Source: Acidimicrobiaceae bacterium | GTDB taxonomy: Bacteria > Actinomycetota > Acidimicrobiia > Acidimicrobiales > UBA8592 | DNA length: 64,000 nt | Reading direction: 5' to 3' | Assembly (NCBI GenBank): GCA_024641655.1 | Contig: JAHECR010000002.1 | Location: 62,001 to 126,000 of the forward strand | Shown: positions 52,651-60,883 of the stretch, in pieces | How the letters are laid out: every line of letters starts with the position of its first letter | Position numbering within the stretch: the first letter of the stretch is position 1 | Program-made: the position numbers and the translations under genes | Notes under the pieces: generated by a model | Seen by the model: only the letters and a program-made list of their open reading frames with translations | Database searches by the model: none | Told to the model about the DNA's origin: nothing

Positions 52651-52702
52651 GGTGTCAGACACCTGTACGTACATTCGGATATTCGGACAGGTGTCTGACA
52701 CC
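52651..52702. repeat. Long perfect palindrome, 16-bp arms
   Basis: GGTGTCAGACACCTGT (52651-52666) is exactly reverse-complementary to 52687-52702 across a 20-nt spacer. Each arm contains its own 13-bp palindrome, GGTGTC-A/T-GACACC. It fills most of the 71-bp gap after the CoA-transferase stop (52705) and before the crotonase start (52633). It can fold as a strong terminator or attenuator; the related half-sites at 14514-14542 and 27230-27253 suggest a dispersed palindromic repeat. Confidence 0.65.
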
Positions 52703-52704
52703 GA

Positions 52705-54000
52705 TCAGACGTAGGTGTCGCCAATGTGGCCCTGGGCGACCAGATCGGTGTATTCGTCGTCGCTCACCTCGAGGATGTGCTTGTAGACGTACTCGTTGTC
52801 CTGGCCGACCACCGGTGCGGCGCGCCAGATCACCGGTGGCGTGCCGGACAGGTGGAAGTTGGCGCCGGCGTGGAAGTGCGTCCCTGCGGAGCGATGTTCG
52901 AGCATGTGGAAGAAGCCCCGATCGTGCAGGTGGACGTCGGAAGCGGCCGCGGCCTCGTCGAGCACCGGGCCAGCAGGGATTCCTACGGCCTGGAGCGCCT
53001 CGGCGGCGGTCATGGACGGACCGGCGCGGGCCCAGGCGGCAATCGCGGCGTCGATCTCGTCGTGGGCGCGCCGACGACCGGCAAGGGAGGTGAGCTCCTG
53101 GCGATCGATCGCTGCCGGACGACCGAGCACATCGAGCAGGCGCTGCCATTCCTCGTCGGAACGAACCGACAGCACCAGCCAGTCGTCGTCGCCGGCGCAG
53201 CGGTAGCACCCCTGCGGAGCGAAATCGGGGCTGCGGTTGCCCCAACGTTTCGGCACCCTCTGGTTCATCGCTGCATCGAGGGTCAGGTCCCCGATATGAC
53301 AGATCATGTTCTCGAGCTGCGACACCTCGCACACCACTCCCTTGCCCGTGCGGCGCCGCTGGTGCAGCGCCATGAGGAACGCGCTCGCCCCTGCGGGACC
53401 CGACGCCCCGTCCATGAAGATCGAGCCGACCTCGACGCCATCGGGGTAGCCCTGGACACGGAGGAAACCGCCGAGGTCCTCGAAGTGCCACCCGAACCCC
53501 GTAGCCGACGCATCGGGACCCCACAGGCCGAGAGGCGGCATCCGCACGATGATCAGCTCGGGGTTGGCCGCGAGCAGCACGTCGGGCCCGATGCCCAGTT
53601 TCTCCAGCAGGCCGGCCGCATTGTTCTCGATGAACCCGTCGGAGCGCTCGATCAGTTGGAGGAACAGCGCTCGCCCCCGCTCGGTACCGATCTCCATGGT
53701 GGCATCGCGCTTACTGCGGGCCTGGGCGTTGAACCAGCTCAAGCGGTTCCATGGGTCATCGCCGGGATCGCCGTCGGCGTAGTCACGGGCGGTGGACATC
53801 GCCACCGCGTCGTCGCCGCGCGCGGGGTTCCGTGGGCCTTTGGTCGCCGACTGGTAGTGGATGCGGGACTCGATCTTGATGATCTCGGCGCCGAGATCGG
53901 CCAACAACATGGTGGAGAACGCGCCGGCCAGCGCGACCGTGAGGTCGACGATACGCATCCCTGCCAGCGGGCCATACTCGGGGCGATCGTCGGCCGTCAC
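52705..54000 (-). CDS. Type III (CaiB/BaiF family) CoA-transferase
   Basis: A 431-aa CoA-transferase that starts MTADDRPEYGPLAGMRIVDL, with LLADLGAEIIKIES, NAAGLLEKLGIGPDVLLAANPELIIVRMPPLGLWGP, and a catalytic-Asp type segment IFMDGASGPAGASAFLMA. The start ATG overlaps the stop of the gene upstream (53997) by 4 bp, giving a two-gene CoA-transferase unit. Substrate unknown; type III enzymes activate carboxylic acids such as succinate, benzylsuccinate, carnitine or bile acids. Confidence 0.87.
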   Translation of the reverse strand: MTADDRPEYGPLAGMRIVDLTVALAGAFSTMLLADLGAEIIKIESRIHYQSATKGPRNPARGDDAVAMSTARDYADGDPGDDPWNRLSWFNAQARSKRDATMEIGTERGRALFLQLIERSDGFIENNAAGLLEKLGIGPDVLLAANPELIIVRMPPLGLWGPDASATGFGWHFEDLGGFLRVQGYPDGVEVGSIFMDGASGPAGASAFLMALHQRRRTGKGVVCEVSQLENMICHIGDLTLDAAMNQRVPKRWGNRSPDFAPQGCYRCAGDDDWLVLSVRSDEEWQRLLDVLGRPAAIDRQELTSLAGRRRAHDEIDAAIAAWARAGPSMTAAEALQAVGIPAGPVLDEAAAASDVHLHDRGFFHMLEHRSAGTHFHAGANFHLSGTPPVIWRAAPVVGQDNEYVYKHILEVSDDEYTDLVAQGHIGDTYV

Positions 54001-55217
54001 GAGACCGCCCCTGTCGTTCGAAGCTCGGCGACGTCGTCGGGTGACAGCCCCAGGAGCTCAGCGAGCACCTCGTCGGTGTGCTGTCCCAACAAGGGGGCGC
54101 TGTGGTGGATCGCCCACCCGCCACCGTCGACGCGCCAGGGCGCACCCGTGTAGGGCAGCGCACCGGCGACCGGGTGCTCTGCGGTGACCCAGAAGCCCCG
54201 AGCGAGCAGGTGGTCGTCCTGGTGCAGCAGCAGTGGATCGTTGACGACCACGACCGGCCATCCTGCGGCTTGTGCCTCGCGCATCGCGGCGCGCGCGTTT
54301 CGGACCGAGGCCCAGCGAGCCAGGGCAGCATCGACCAAGGGAGCAGCATCGACCATCAGTCCCAGACCGAGCTCCTCCCACAGCCGTCTGAGCTCCGGGT
54401 CGTCGAGGACGTCGATCATGCGGCCGACGTGGTCCGGCCAGATCCGACCGGTGGTCACCATCAACCCATCGGCGCATTCGAACCTGCCCCCGGCTGCGGG
54501 TCGACCGGTGCCGACGACGGGGACCCGCTCGGCGACGGTGCCGGAGTACTCATACGACAGCAGGTAGTACCGGCGCCGGTCGAGGCTGCCGTTTTGGGTT
54601 TCGAAAGTGGCCACGTCGACGTGTTGACCAACGCCACGGGTCACGGCCATGTCCAGCGCGCCGAGCGTCGCCACGCACGCCGTTGATCCGCTCTGCATCA
54701 GCACCGCGTTGCCGATGAGCTTCACCGGCTCACGATCGGAGACCCCGCTGGCATTCATCGGTCCACCCATCGCGAAGGCAACGATGTCGGTCATCTGCCA
54801 GTCCCGGTAGGGACCGCTCTGCCCGAACGGCGTCACCGACGTCACCACCAGCTTCGGGTTGGCCGCGATCAGGTCCGCTGGTCCGAGACCTCGTTCGGCG
54901 AGCGCCCCTGGTCGTCCCGACTCCACGACGATGTCGGCTCCTGCCGCCAACGCCCGCACGATGTCGACCCCACTCGCGGTGTCGAGGTCGACCACGATGC
55001 TGCGCTTGTTGGTGTTCAGGTGCAGGAAGAGCCCGCCGGCGTCGGCATGGGGCACGTCACCGGGGTGCGGCCCCATGCGTCGCGTCGGATCACCCCCAGG
55101 TGGCTCCACCTTCACGACGTCTGCGCCGAAATCCGCGAGCACCTTGGTGCAGTACGAGCCTGCGATGCCGAAGGTGAGATCGACCACGCGCAGATCGTCG
55201 AGCGGTTGTGGCGCCAC
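53997..55217 (-). CDS. CoA-transferase-like partner subunit lacking the usual catalytic Asp
   Basis: A 406-aa CaiB/BaiF-fold protein (VAPQPLDDLRVVDLTFG, VLADFGADVVKVEPPGGDP). Where the active Asp segment is expected it reads KLIGNAVLMQSGSTACVAT, without Asp, while its neighbour has one. It is thus the second case in this window of an active/inactive CoA-transferase pair. The GTG at 55217 is preferred because AGGGGGAGAC precedes it; an ATG at 55250 would add 11 residues. It is divergent from an acyl-CoA dehydrogenase gene. Confidence 0.82.
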   Translation of the reverse strand: MAPQPLDDLRVVDLTFGIAGSYCTKVLADFGADVVKVEPPGGDPTRRMGPHPGDVPHADAGGLFLHLNTNKRSIVVDLDTASGVDIVRALAAGADIVVESGRPGALAERGLGPADLIAANPKLVVTSVTPFGQSGPYRDWQMTDIVAFAMGGPMNASGVSDREPVKLIGNAVLMQSGSTACVATLGALDMAVTRGVGQHVDVATFETQNGSLDRRRYYLLSYEYSGTVAERVPVVGTGRPAAGGRFECADGLMVTTGRIWPDHVGRMIDVLDDPELRRLWEELGLGLMVDAAPLVDAALARWASVRNARAAMREAQAAGWPVVVVNDPLLLHQDDHLLARGFWVTAEHPVAGALPYTGAPWRVDGGGWAIHHSAPLLGQHTDEVLAELLGLSPDDVAELRTTGAVS

Positions 55218-55311
55218 GTCTCCCCCTGGTCGGCGGTGCGGGGACAGCATGACACAGGCCGCGTGAGCGTGACCACCACGTCGAGCGCCCGCGTTCGTTA
55301 TTGTCACGACC

Positions 55312-56433
55312 ATGCATCTGGAGCTGACCGACGACCAGGAATTCTTCCGCGACACGACCCACCGGTTCGTGGCCACGGAGACCCCGATCACCACCGTACG
55401 TGCCCTCCATGGCGACGACGTCGGCTTCGACCGGGCCATCTGGCGCCACGCCGGTGAGCTGGGCTGGACGTCGCTGCTCGTGAGCGAGGAGCACGGCGGC
55501 GGCTCGTTGTCGGGCAACCCGCTTGCCGACGCGGTGATCGTCGCCGAGGAACTCGGGCGCGGCGTGGCTCCGGGACCGTTCCTACCGGTCAACGTCGTCG
55601 CTTGGGCCCTCTCCCACGCTGGCGGCGCCCAGGCCGACGTGCTCGCGACGCTTGTCTCCGGCGAGTCGGTGGCCACCTGGGCCCTGGCCGAGCCCGGCAG
55701 CACGTGGAGCCCGGCGCACCTGACCACGACCGCTACAGCCGACGGTGACCGAATCGTCGTCAACGGCACGAAGGCCTACGTCGAAGCAGCAGTCGCCGCC
55801 GACCATCTGCTCGTGACCGCGCGTACCGGGGACGGCCTCACCCAGGTGCTGGTCCCGCGCTCGAACGACGGGGTGGTCGTCGAGCCGTCGCAGAGCATCG
55901 ACCTCGGCCGCCGGTTCGCCACCGTGCGTCTTTCCGAGGTCCGCCTGCCGTTGTCTGCAGTCGTCGGCGAGGTCGGCGGAGCCGCAGATGCGGTCGAGCG
56001 TCAGTTGGAGATCGCCGTGGCCCTCCAATGCGCGGACATCGTCGGCGGCCTCGATCGGGTCTTCCAGTTCACCCTCGAGTACATGAACGACCGCTATGCC
56101 TTCGGACGGCCAATCGCGTCCTACCAGGCCTTGAAGCACCGCGTGGCCGACCTCCTCCTCCACCTCGAGGCGGCCAAGGGCTGCGTCGACGCTGCGGTGG
56201 CCGCATTCGACGCCGGGCGCGACGACGCGGCGCTCGAAGCGAGCGTCTGCAAGGCCTACGTGGCCGACAAGGCGATGCACATCATCCAGGAGTGCATGCA
56301 GTTCCATGGCGGCATCTCGGTCACTTGGGAGCACGACCTTCACCTCTACCTGCGCCGAGCATCGGTGCATCGGGCGCTCTACGGCTCCCCAGAACAGCAC
56401 CGCGACCGCATCTGCACCCTCCTCGGGTTCTAG
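55312..56433 (+). CDS. Acyl-CoA dehydrogenase
   Basis: A 373-aa acyl-CoA dehydrogenase. It begins MHLELTDDQEFFRDTTHRFV. EEHGGGSLSGNPLADAVIVAEELG is the N-terminal domain, LAEPGSTWSPAHLTTTATADGDRIVVNGTKAYVEAA the beta region, and the C terminus has HIIQECMQFHGGISVTWEHDL. It lacks the classic T-x-x-GSD loop found in the more typical members, so it is probably the smaller, atypical subunit of a heteromeric pair with the gene that follows after 9 bp. Such alternating pairs are common in actinomycete steroid and branched-acyl degradation. Confidence 0.88.
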   Translation: MHLELTDDQEFFRDTTHRFVATETPITTVRALHGDDVGFDRAIWRHAGELGWTSLLVSEEHGGGSLSGNPLADAVIVAEELGRGVAPGPFLPVNVVAWALSHAGGAQADVLATLVSGESVATWALAEPGSTWSPAHLTTTATADGDRIVVNGTKAYVEAAVAADHLLVTARTGDGLTQVLVPRSNDGVVVEPSQSIDLGRRFATVRLSEVRLPLSAVVGEVGGAADAVERQLEIAVALQCADIVGGLDRVFQFTLEYMNDRYAFGRPIASYQALKHRVADLLLHLEAAKGCVDAAVAAFDAGRDDAALEASVCKAYVADKAMHIIQECMQFHGGISVTWEHDLHLYLRRASVHRALYGSPEQHRDRICTLLGF

Positions 56434-56442
56434 GAGAACACC

Positions 56443-57687
56443 ATGACCGACAGCGAAACCCCCGAGGAGTTCCGGGTGCGGGCCCGGGCTTTCATCCAGG
56501 CAAATCTCGAGCGGGCCGATCCCGAAGACCCGAAGCGACTCGAGCAACCCGAGGCCAAGGTGCTCCAGGCGACGATCTTCGACGCCGGGTTCGCCGGGAT
56601 CGCAGTGCCGAAGGAGTACGGCGGCGCCGGTCTCACCCTCGAGCATCAGAAGGTATGGGCCGAGGAGGTCAACGGGTACGTGGTGCCCGCGACGCTGTTC
56701 GTCAGCATCGGCATGCTCGGCATCACCCTGCTCGACCACGGCTCCGAGACGCTCAAGGCCCGACACATCCCCCGCATCCTGCGCGGCGACGAGGTGTGGA
56801 TGCAGCTCCTCTCGGAGCCCTCCGGCGGTTCGGACATGGCCGCGGCCATGACCCGCGCCACCCGCGACGGCGACACCTGGGTCATCAACGGGGCCAAGAT
56901 GTGGAGCACCGGCGCGGCGACCGCCGACTACGGCATGTGCCTCGCTCGCACCGACTGGGACGCACCCAAGCACAAGGGCCTGTCGATGTTCGCGGTGCCG
57001 CTGCAGCAGCCCGACGTCACCATCGAGCCGATCGTGAGCATCGAGGGCGGCCCGGCACACTTCTTCCAGGAGTACTTCGACGACGTCTCGTTGCCTGCCG
57101 ATCACCTGATCGGCGAGGAGAACGAGGGGTGGTCAGTCGCCCACAGCCTGCTCTTCCACGAGCGCAATGCCACCGCCGGCGTCGGCCACGGCCTGGGGCT
57201 CGGCGGTGGCCATGGTGACGGGGGAGGCGCCGACGGTCACGGTGTGGAAGACCTCGTCCGGTCGGCAGCCAAGGCCGGGACCCTCGGCGACGCCGCGACC
57301 CGGCAGCTCATCGCCGAGGCCTACGTCGCCCAGCAGGCGCGCGATCACACCAACGACCGGGTCGGTGTCGGCATGCGCACCGGGCAGTTCAAGGGCGACT
57401 GGGGGTCGCTGCTCAAGCTCGGGCTCGCGCTCGACACACTCCGTCGTGGTGAGATCGGCCTCATCGTGGGTGGCGTCGACGGGGTCATCTGGAACGACGA
57501 CGGCCCCGACGCAGGCGGCGCAGGCAACCGCTGGCTGGGGGCACGGTCGATCTCGATCGCGGGTGGCACCAACGAGATGCAGCGGAACATCGTCAGCGAA
57601 CGCCTCCTCGGCATGCCCCGGGAGCCCGCCACCGACCGCGACATCCCGTTCCGCGAGGTCGTGGCCCGCCGCCCCAAGCCCGAGTAG
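56443..57687 (+). CDS. Acyl-CoA dehydrogenase
   Basis: A 414-aa acyl-CoA dehydrogenase with LLSEPSGGSDMAAAMTRATRDGDTWVINGAKMW (FAD-binding loop) and AGGTNEMQRNIVSERLLGMPREP at the C terminus. A glycine/histidine-rich insert around residues 245-265 (HGLGLGGGHGDGGGADGHG) is unusual and probably a flexible surface loop. It starts 9 bp after the stop of the preceding dehydrogenase gene, and the two probably act as heteromeric partners. Confidence 0.9.
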   Translation: MTDSETPEEFRVRARAFIQANLERADPEDPKRLEQPEAKVLQATIFDAGFAGIAVPKEYGGAGLTLEHQKVWAEEVNGYVVPATLFVSIGMLGITLLDHGSETLKARHIPRILRGDEVWMQLLSEPSGGSDMAAAMTRATRDGDTWVINGAKMWSTGAATADYGMCLARTDWDAPKHKGLSMFAVPLQQPDVTIEPIVSIEGGPAHFFQEYFDDVSLPADHLIGEENEGWSVAHSLLFHERNATAGVGHGLGLGGGHGDGGGADGHGVEDLVRSAAKAGTLGDAATRQLIAEAYVAQQARDHTNDRVGVGMRTGQFKGDWGSLLKLGLALDTLRRGEIGLIVGGVDGVIWNDDGPDAGGAGNRWLGARSISIAGGTNEMQRNIVSERLLGMPREPATDRDIPFREVVARRPKPE

Positions 57688-57734
57688 GGCGCCGCGCCGG
57701 TCCGGCTCCGGTGGCCTCCTTCGTCGTGCGTTTG

Positions 57735-58082
57735 CTAGTTCTCGGGCGGTTCGCCGATGAGGTGCGGGCCGGTGGTGATGGTCAGGTGGATGACATGACT
57801 TTCGTCGACGGCACCATGGACGTGGTGCTCGCCGGGGTCGGCGATCACGATGTCGCCGGGCTCCATGACCACCCGCTCGTCGGCGGTCTGCACGAAGCCG
57901 CGACCCTCGATCACGACCATGACCTGACCACCGACGTGCGCATGGGGCGGGGTCACCCCGCCGGCTTCGAGGTGGACGACGCCGACGTCGAGACGGTCCG
58001 AGGTGTGCGGCCCTTCGATCCAGTGGGGGCCCTGTTGGGTCGGACCGAGCCCACGCGCGTCATCGCCACGAACTGTCTTCAT
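57735..58082 (-). CDS. Small cupin domain protein
   Basis: A 115-aa single-cupin protein. VTPPHAHVGGQVMVVIEG contains the first metal motif (H-x-H...), and the second is in PGDIVIADPGEHHVHGAV. It binds a metal ion and might be a dioxygenase, isomerase or sensor; the family is too broad to choose. TGGAGT precedes the ATG. It is divergent from the Rieske protein gene with 169 bp between starts, and convergent with the second acyl-CoA dehydrogenase. Confidence 0.82.
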   Translation of the reverse strand: MKTVRGDDARGLGPTQQGPHWIEGPHTSDRLDVGVVHLEAGGVTPPHAHVGGQVMVVIEGRGFVQTADERVVMEPGDIVIADPGEHHVHGAVDESHVIHLTITTGPHLIGEPPEN

Positions 58083-58216
58083 CGGTACTCCATCGTCGGC
58101 GTGTCCACCCGACCCACGACGTGGGGCCGGCGGCACCATCGTGCCAGAACTCGCGCCGGTGGCCGACCCAGACCGCCGCAGCGCCCCGGCAACGGAGATC
58201 TCGCGGACCCAAGGAC

Positions 58217-58245
58217 TTGACCGCGGCACCGCTCGACCCTGTACT
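58217..58245 (+). promoter_or_regulatory. Near-consensus leaderless promoter of the Rieske gene
   Basis: TTGACC (58217-58222) and TGTACT (58240-58245) are separated by exactly 17 bp, close to the actinobacterial housekeeping consensus. The ATG at 58252 begins 6 nt after the -10, so transcription should start at or next to the start codon. No ribosome-binding site is present, which agrees with a leaderless mRNA. Confidence 0.65.
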
Positions 58246-58251
58246 GACACC

Positions 58252-59955
58252 ATGACCGATCCCTCGGACCCACAGGTCCGCGCTGCCATCGTGACCGAAG
58301 TCGTCGGCGCGCTGGAGGAGTTCCCCTTGCACACGATGCGGCTGGCACACGTCGGCGGTCGGCGGATCACGGTGATCCGCACCCCATCGGGGGTGCACGC
58401 CATCGACAATGCCTGTCCCCACCAGGGCTACGGCCTGACGACCGGCACGGTCGACGGCGACGTCGTCACCTGCCAGTGGCACAACTGGAAGTTCCGTGTG
58501 ACCGACGGGCACTGCCTGATCGGCGAGGAGGACGTTTCGTGCCACCGGGTGGACGTCATCGGCGGCAAGGTGCACGTCACGGTTGTGCAACCGTCGCCGG
58601 CCGACCGCCTGGCCGCGCTGTGGCCGAGCCTGCTGCGCGGCCTCGACCGCCACTACCCCGGCCAGATCGCCCGCGACGTCGCCCGGGCACTCGAGGCCGG
58701 GGCCACGCCCGAGCAGATCGTGGCCCGAGCCCTCGTGCATGGCGCGCCGCGCATCGACAAGGGGCTCGGCCACGAGATGGCGATGGCTGCGGACTGCCTC
58801 CAGGTCGCCCACCTCTGGGAGGGGTTGGAGCAGACGCTTCCCGTGTCCCAAGCGCTCTCAGGGATCGCAGAAACAGCCCGTGATCGTCCGACACAGACGC
58901 TCCCCGAACCCGACGCGTCCATCGACCTTCTCGCGGCAATCGAACGAGAGGACGTGCGCGCGGCAATGGCCTCGGTGCTCGGTCAGGTCGACGTGGGCGC
59001 AGGCGTTCAGGCGCTGCAGCGACAGCTGATCGAGGCGGCATCGATGCACCACCTGAGCTACGGGCACGGCGCCATCTACACCCAGAAGGCGTTCGAGCTG
59101 CTCGAACGGATCGGCCCCGCCCACGCACGCGATGTCCTGCCCTGGGTCGCCATGGCGCTCACGTACTCGACCCGCGAAGACCTGCTCCCGTACATGCGAA
59201 CGGCGATGGGCGAGATAGAGGTGGTCGACCTTGGCGCGCTGGCTGCCGCGCCGTCCCAGCGCGCGACCGGGTGGAGCGACGGCGGCGAGCTGCGAGACGC
59301 GATCCTCGGCGACGCGCAGGCCCCGATCACCGTGGCGGTCGCCGCTGTCGTTGCCGGCGCCGGTATCGAGGGGCTCCTCGACGCCGTGAGCCTGGCCGTG
59401 AGCGAACGTCTGCTGCGCCACGACCCGTCGATCGACTTCGACACCAGCATCGACTTCGGATGGCTCGACATCACTCACGGGCTCACCTACGCGAACGCAG
59501 CCCGCTGGGCCTGGCGCCGCCACCCCTGCGCAGCCACGGCGCGTTTGGCCCTGTTCAGCCTGTTCCTCGCGCACGACACCGGCCGGGCCGAACGGAGCGG
59601 CCTGGTCTCGGCCAGGACGGCGCTCCCCGATCCGGTAGCGGGTGATGTCGGCATCGCCGTGCTGGACCGTCGACCCGACGATGCGGTGGCGCACTGCCTG
59701 GCCGCAGACCCGACGGAAGTGGGAGAAGCCCTCGCTCGGGCAGCGATGGCCGACCGGGCCGGGTCGTTCATCGTCGCGGCGCACGTGGTCAAGCTGACCG
59801 AGGCGGCCACCCGGGAGAGCGCCGAGACCGGCTCCATGCTTCCACTGGCGGCCGCGACGCGTTTCGCCGCGGCGCCTCGACTCGAGCGCTTCGTCGCCGC
59901 TGCAGCCGCCGAGGCGATCGACTTCGTGCGTACCGGATCGCCGCCCAAGCGGTAG
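58252..59955 (+). CDS. Rieske [2Fe-2S] protein with a large uncharacterised C-terminal region
   Basis: A 567-aa protein. Residues about 22-112 are a Rieske domain with C55-P-H57 (NACPHQGYGL) and C74-Q-W-H77 (TCQWHNWKF), which bind the iron-sulfur cluster. The remaining ~450 residues are alpha-helical and rich in His-bearing helices (KGLGHEMAMAADC, ASMHHLSYGHGAIYTQKAF, FGWLDITHGLTYANA, HVVKLTEAATRES). I do not recognise this region; its His pattern loosely recalls questin-oxidase-type oxygenases, but no motif confirms that. A redox enzyme or oxygenase with built-in electron transfer is likely. The start follows a promoter with no leader. It is divergent from a small cupin gene. Confidence 0.85.
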   Translation: MTDPSDPQVRAAIVTEVVGALEEFPLHTMRLAHVGGRRITVIRTPSGVHAIDNACPHQGYGLTTGTVDGDVVTCQWHNWKFRVTDGHCLIGEEDVSCHRVDVIGGKVHVTVVQPSPADRLAALWPSLLRGLDRHYPGQIARDVARALEAGATPEQIVARALVHGAPRIDKGLGHEMAMAADCLQVAHLWEGLEQTLPVSQALSGIAETARDRPTQTLPEPDASIDLLAAIEREDVRAAMASVLGQVDVGAGVQALQRQLIEAASMHHLSYGHGAIYTQKAFELLERIGPAHARDVLPWVAMALTYSTREDLLPYMRTAMGEIEVVDLGALAAAPSQRATGWSDGGELRDAILGDAQAPITVAVAAVVAGAGIEGLLDAVSLAVSERLLRHDPSIDFDTSIDFGWLDITHGLTYANAARWAWRRHPCAATARLALFSLFLAHDTGRAERSGLVSARTALPDPVAGDVGIAVLDRRPDDAVAHCLAADPTEVGEALARAAMADRAGSFIVAAHVVKLTEAATRESAETGSMLPLAAATRFAAAPRLERFVAAAAAEAIDFVRTGSPPKR

Positions 59956-60013
59956 CGTCTCAGCACGTTCGACGAAGGGGCACCATGGCGACAGTCCGAA
60001 ACAGTCGGTACTG

Positions 60014-60844
60014 ATGCAGCTCGGTATCCATCTCCCCCAGTACGGGCGCGCCGCGACGCCCGAAGCGATCGAAGCCGTCGCGCGACGCGCCGAGGCGCTC
60101 GGATTCGCCGACGTGTGGGTCTCGGATCATGTCGTCCAGCCCGCCGACCAGGGCTACCCGTCGCCGTACCTCTTCGAGCCCATCCTCACCCTCGGCTGGG
60201 CGGCGGCAGCGACCGAGCGGATCGGGCTCGGCACCAGCGTGCTCGTCGTGCCCCAGTACCACCCGCTCCAGCTCGCGAACGCGCTCGCGAGCCTCGACCG
60301 CCTCAGCGGGGGTCGGCTGAAGTTGACCGTCGGGGTCGGCTGGTCCGAAGCCGAATACGCCGCCCTCGGACAGGACTTCCACAGCCGGGGCCGCCGACTC
60401 GACGAGGCCCTCGAGATCTTCGCCGCAGTCTGGCACCACGACCCCGCGTCCTTCCACGGCGAGCACTACCACTTCGACGCACTCAGGGTCCTCCCCCAGC
60501 CGGCGCACGAGATCCCGATCTGGGTCGGCGGCAGCAGCGAGCCCGCGTGGCGGCGCGCCACCGGACGCGGCGACGGCTACCAGGCCATCAGCACCGCGCC
60601 CGAGGACCTCGCCTCCATCGTGGTCCGACTACGAGCCGAGCGACCAGGTGAGGACTTCACGATCTCCTACCGAACCGGATGGGACCCCCAGGGAATGGAC
60701 CCGGCCTTGATCGCCGACGAGTGCGCGGCCTACGCGGAAGCCGGCGTGCAGCACGTCGTGTCTGCGCCCTGGCGCACGACCGGCGACGACTGGATCCGTT
60801 CGATGGAGCTGCTCGTGGACATCGTGCAGCCCGATCCGGCGTGA
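60014..60844 (+). CDS. LLM class (luciferase-like) F420-type oxidoreductase
   Basis: A 276-aa luciferase-fold protein. It starts MQLGIHLPQYGRAATPEAIE, with GFADVWVSDHVV, LGTSVLVVPQYHPLQLANALASLDRLSGGRLKLTVGVGWSEAEY, and IPIWVGGSSEPAWRRA. These match actinobacterial F420-dependent LLM oxidoreductases, which use coenzyme F420 rather than FMN; the cofactor is inferred from the subgroup. It follows the Rieske protein gene by 58 bp on the same strand and may be co-transcribed. Convergent with a second LLM gene. Confidence 0.88.
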   Translation: MQLGIHLPQYGRAATPEAIEAVARRAEALGFADVWVSDHVVQPADQGYPSPYLFEPILTLGWAAAATERIGLGTSVLVVPQYHPLQLANALASLDRLSGGRLKLTVGVGWSEAEYAALGQDFHSRGRRLDEALEIFAAVWHHDPASFHGEHYHFDALRVLPQPAHEIPIWVGGSSEPAWRRATGRGDGYQAISTAPEDLASIVVRLRAERPGEDFTISYRTGWDPQGMDPALIADECAAYAEAGVQHVVSAPWRTTGDDWIRSMELLVDIVQPDPA

Positions 60845-60883
60845 CCTCACGACCATCGGAAGCTCCGCCGTCGATGCGTCCGG

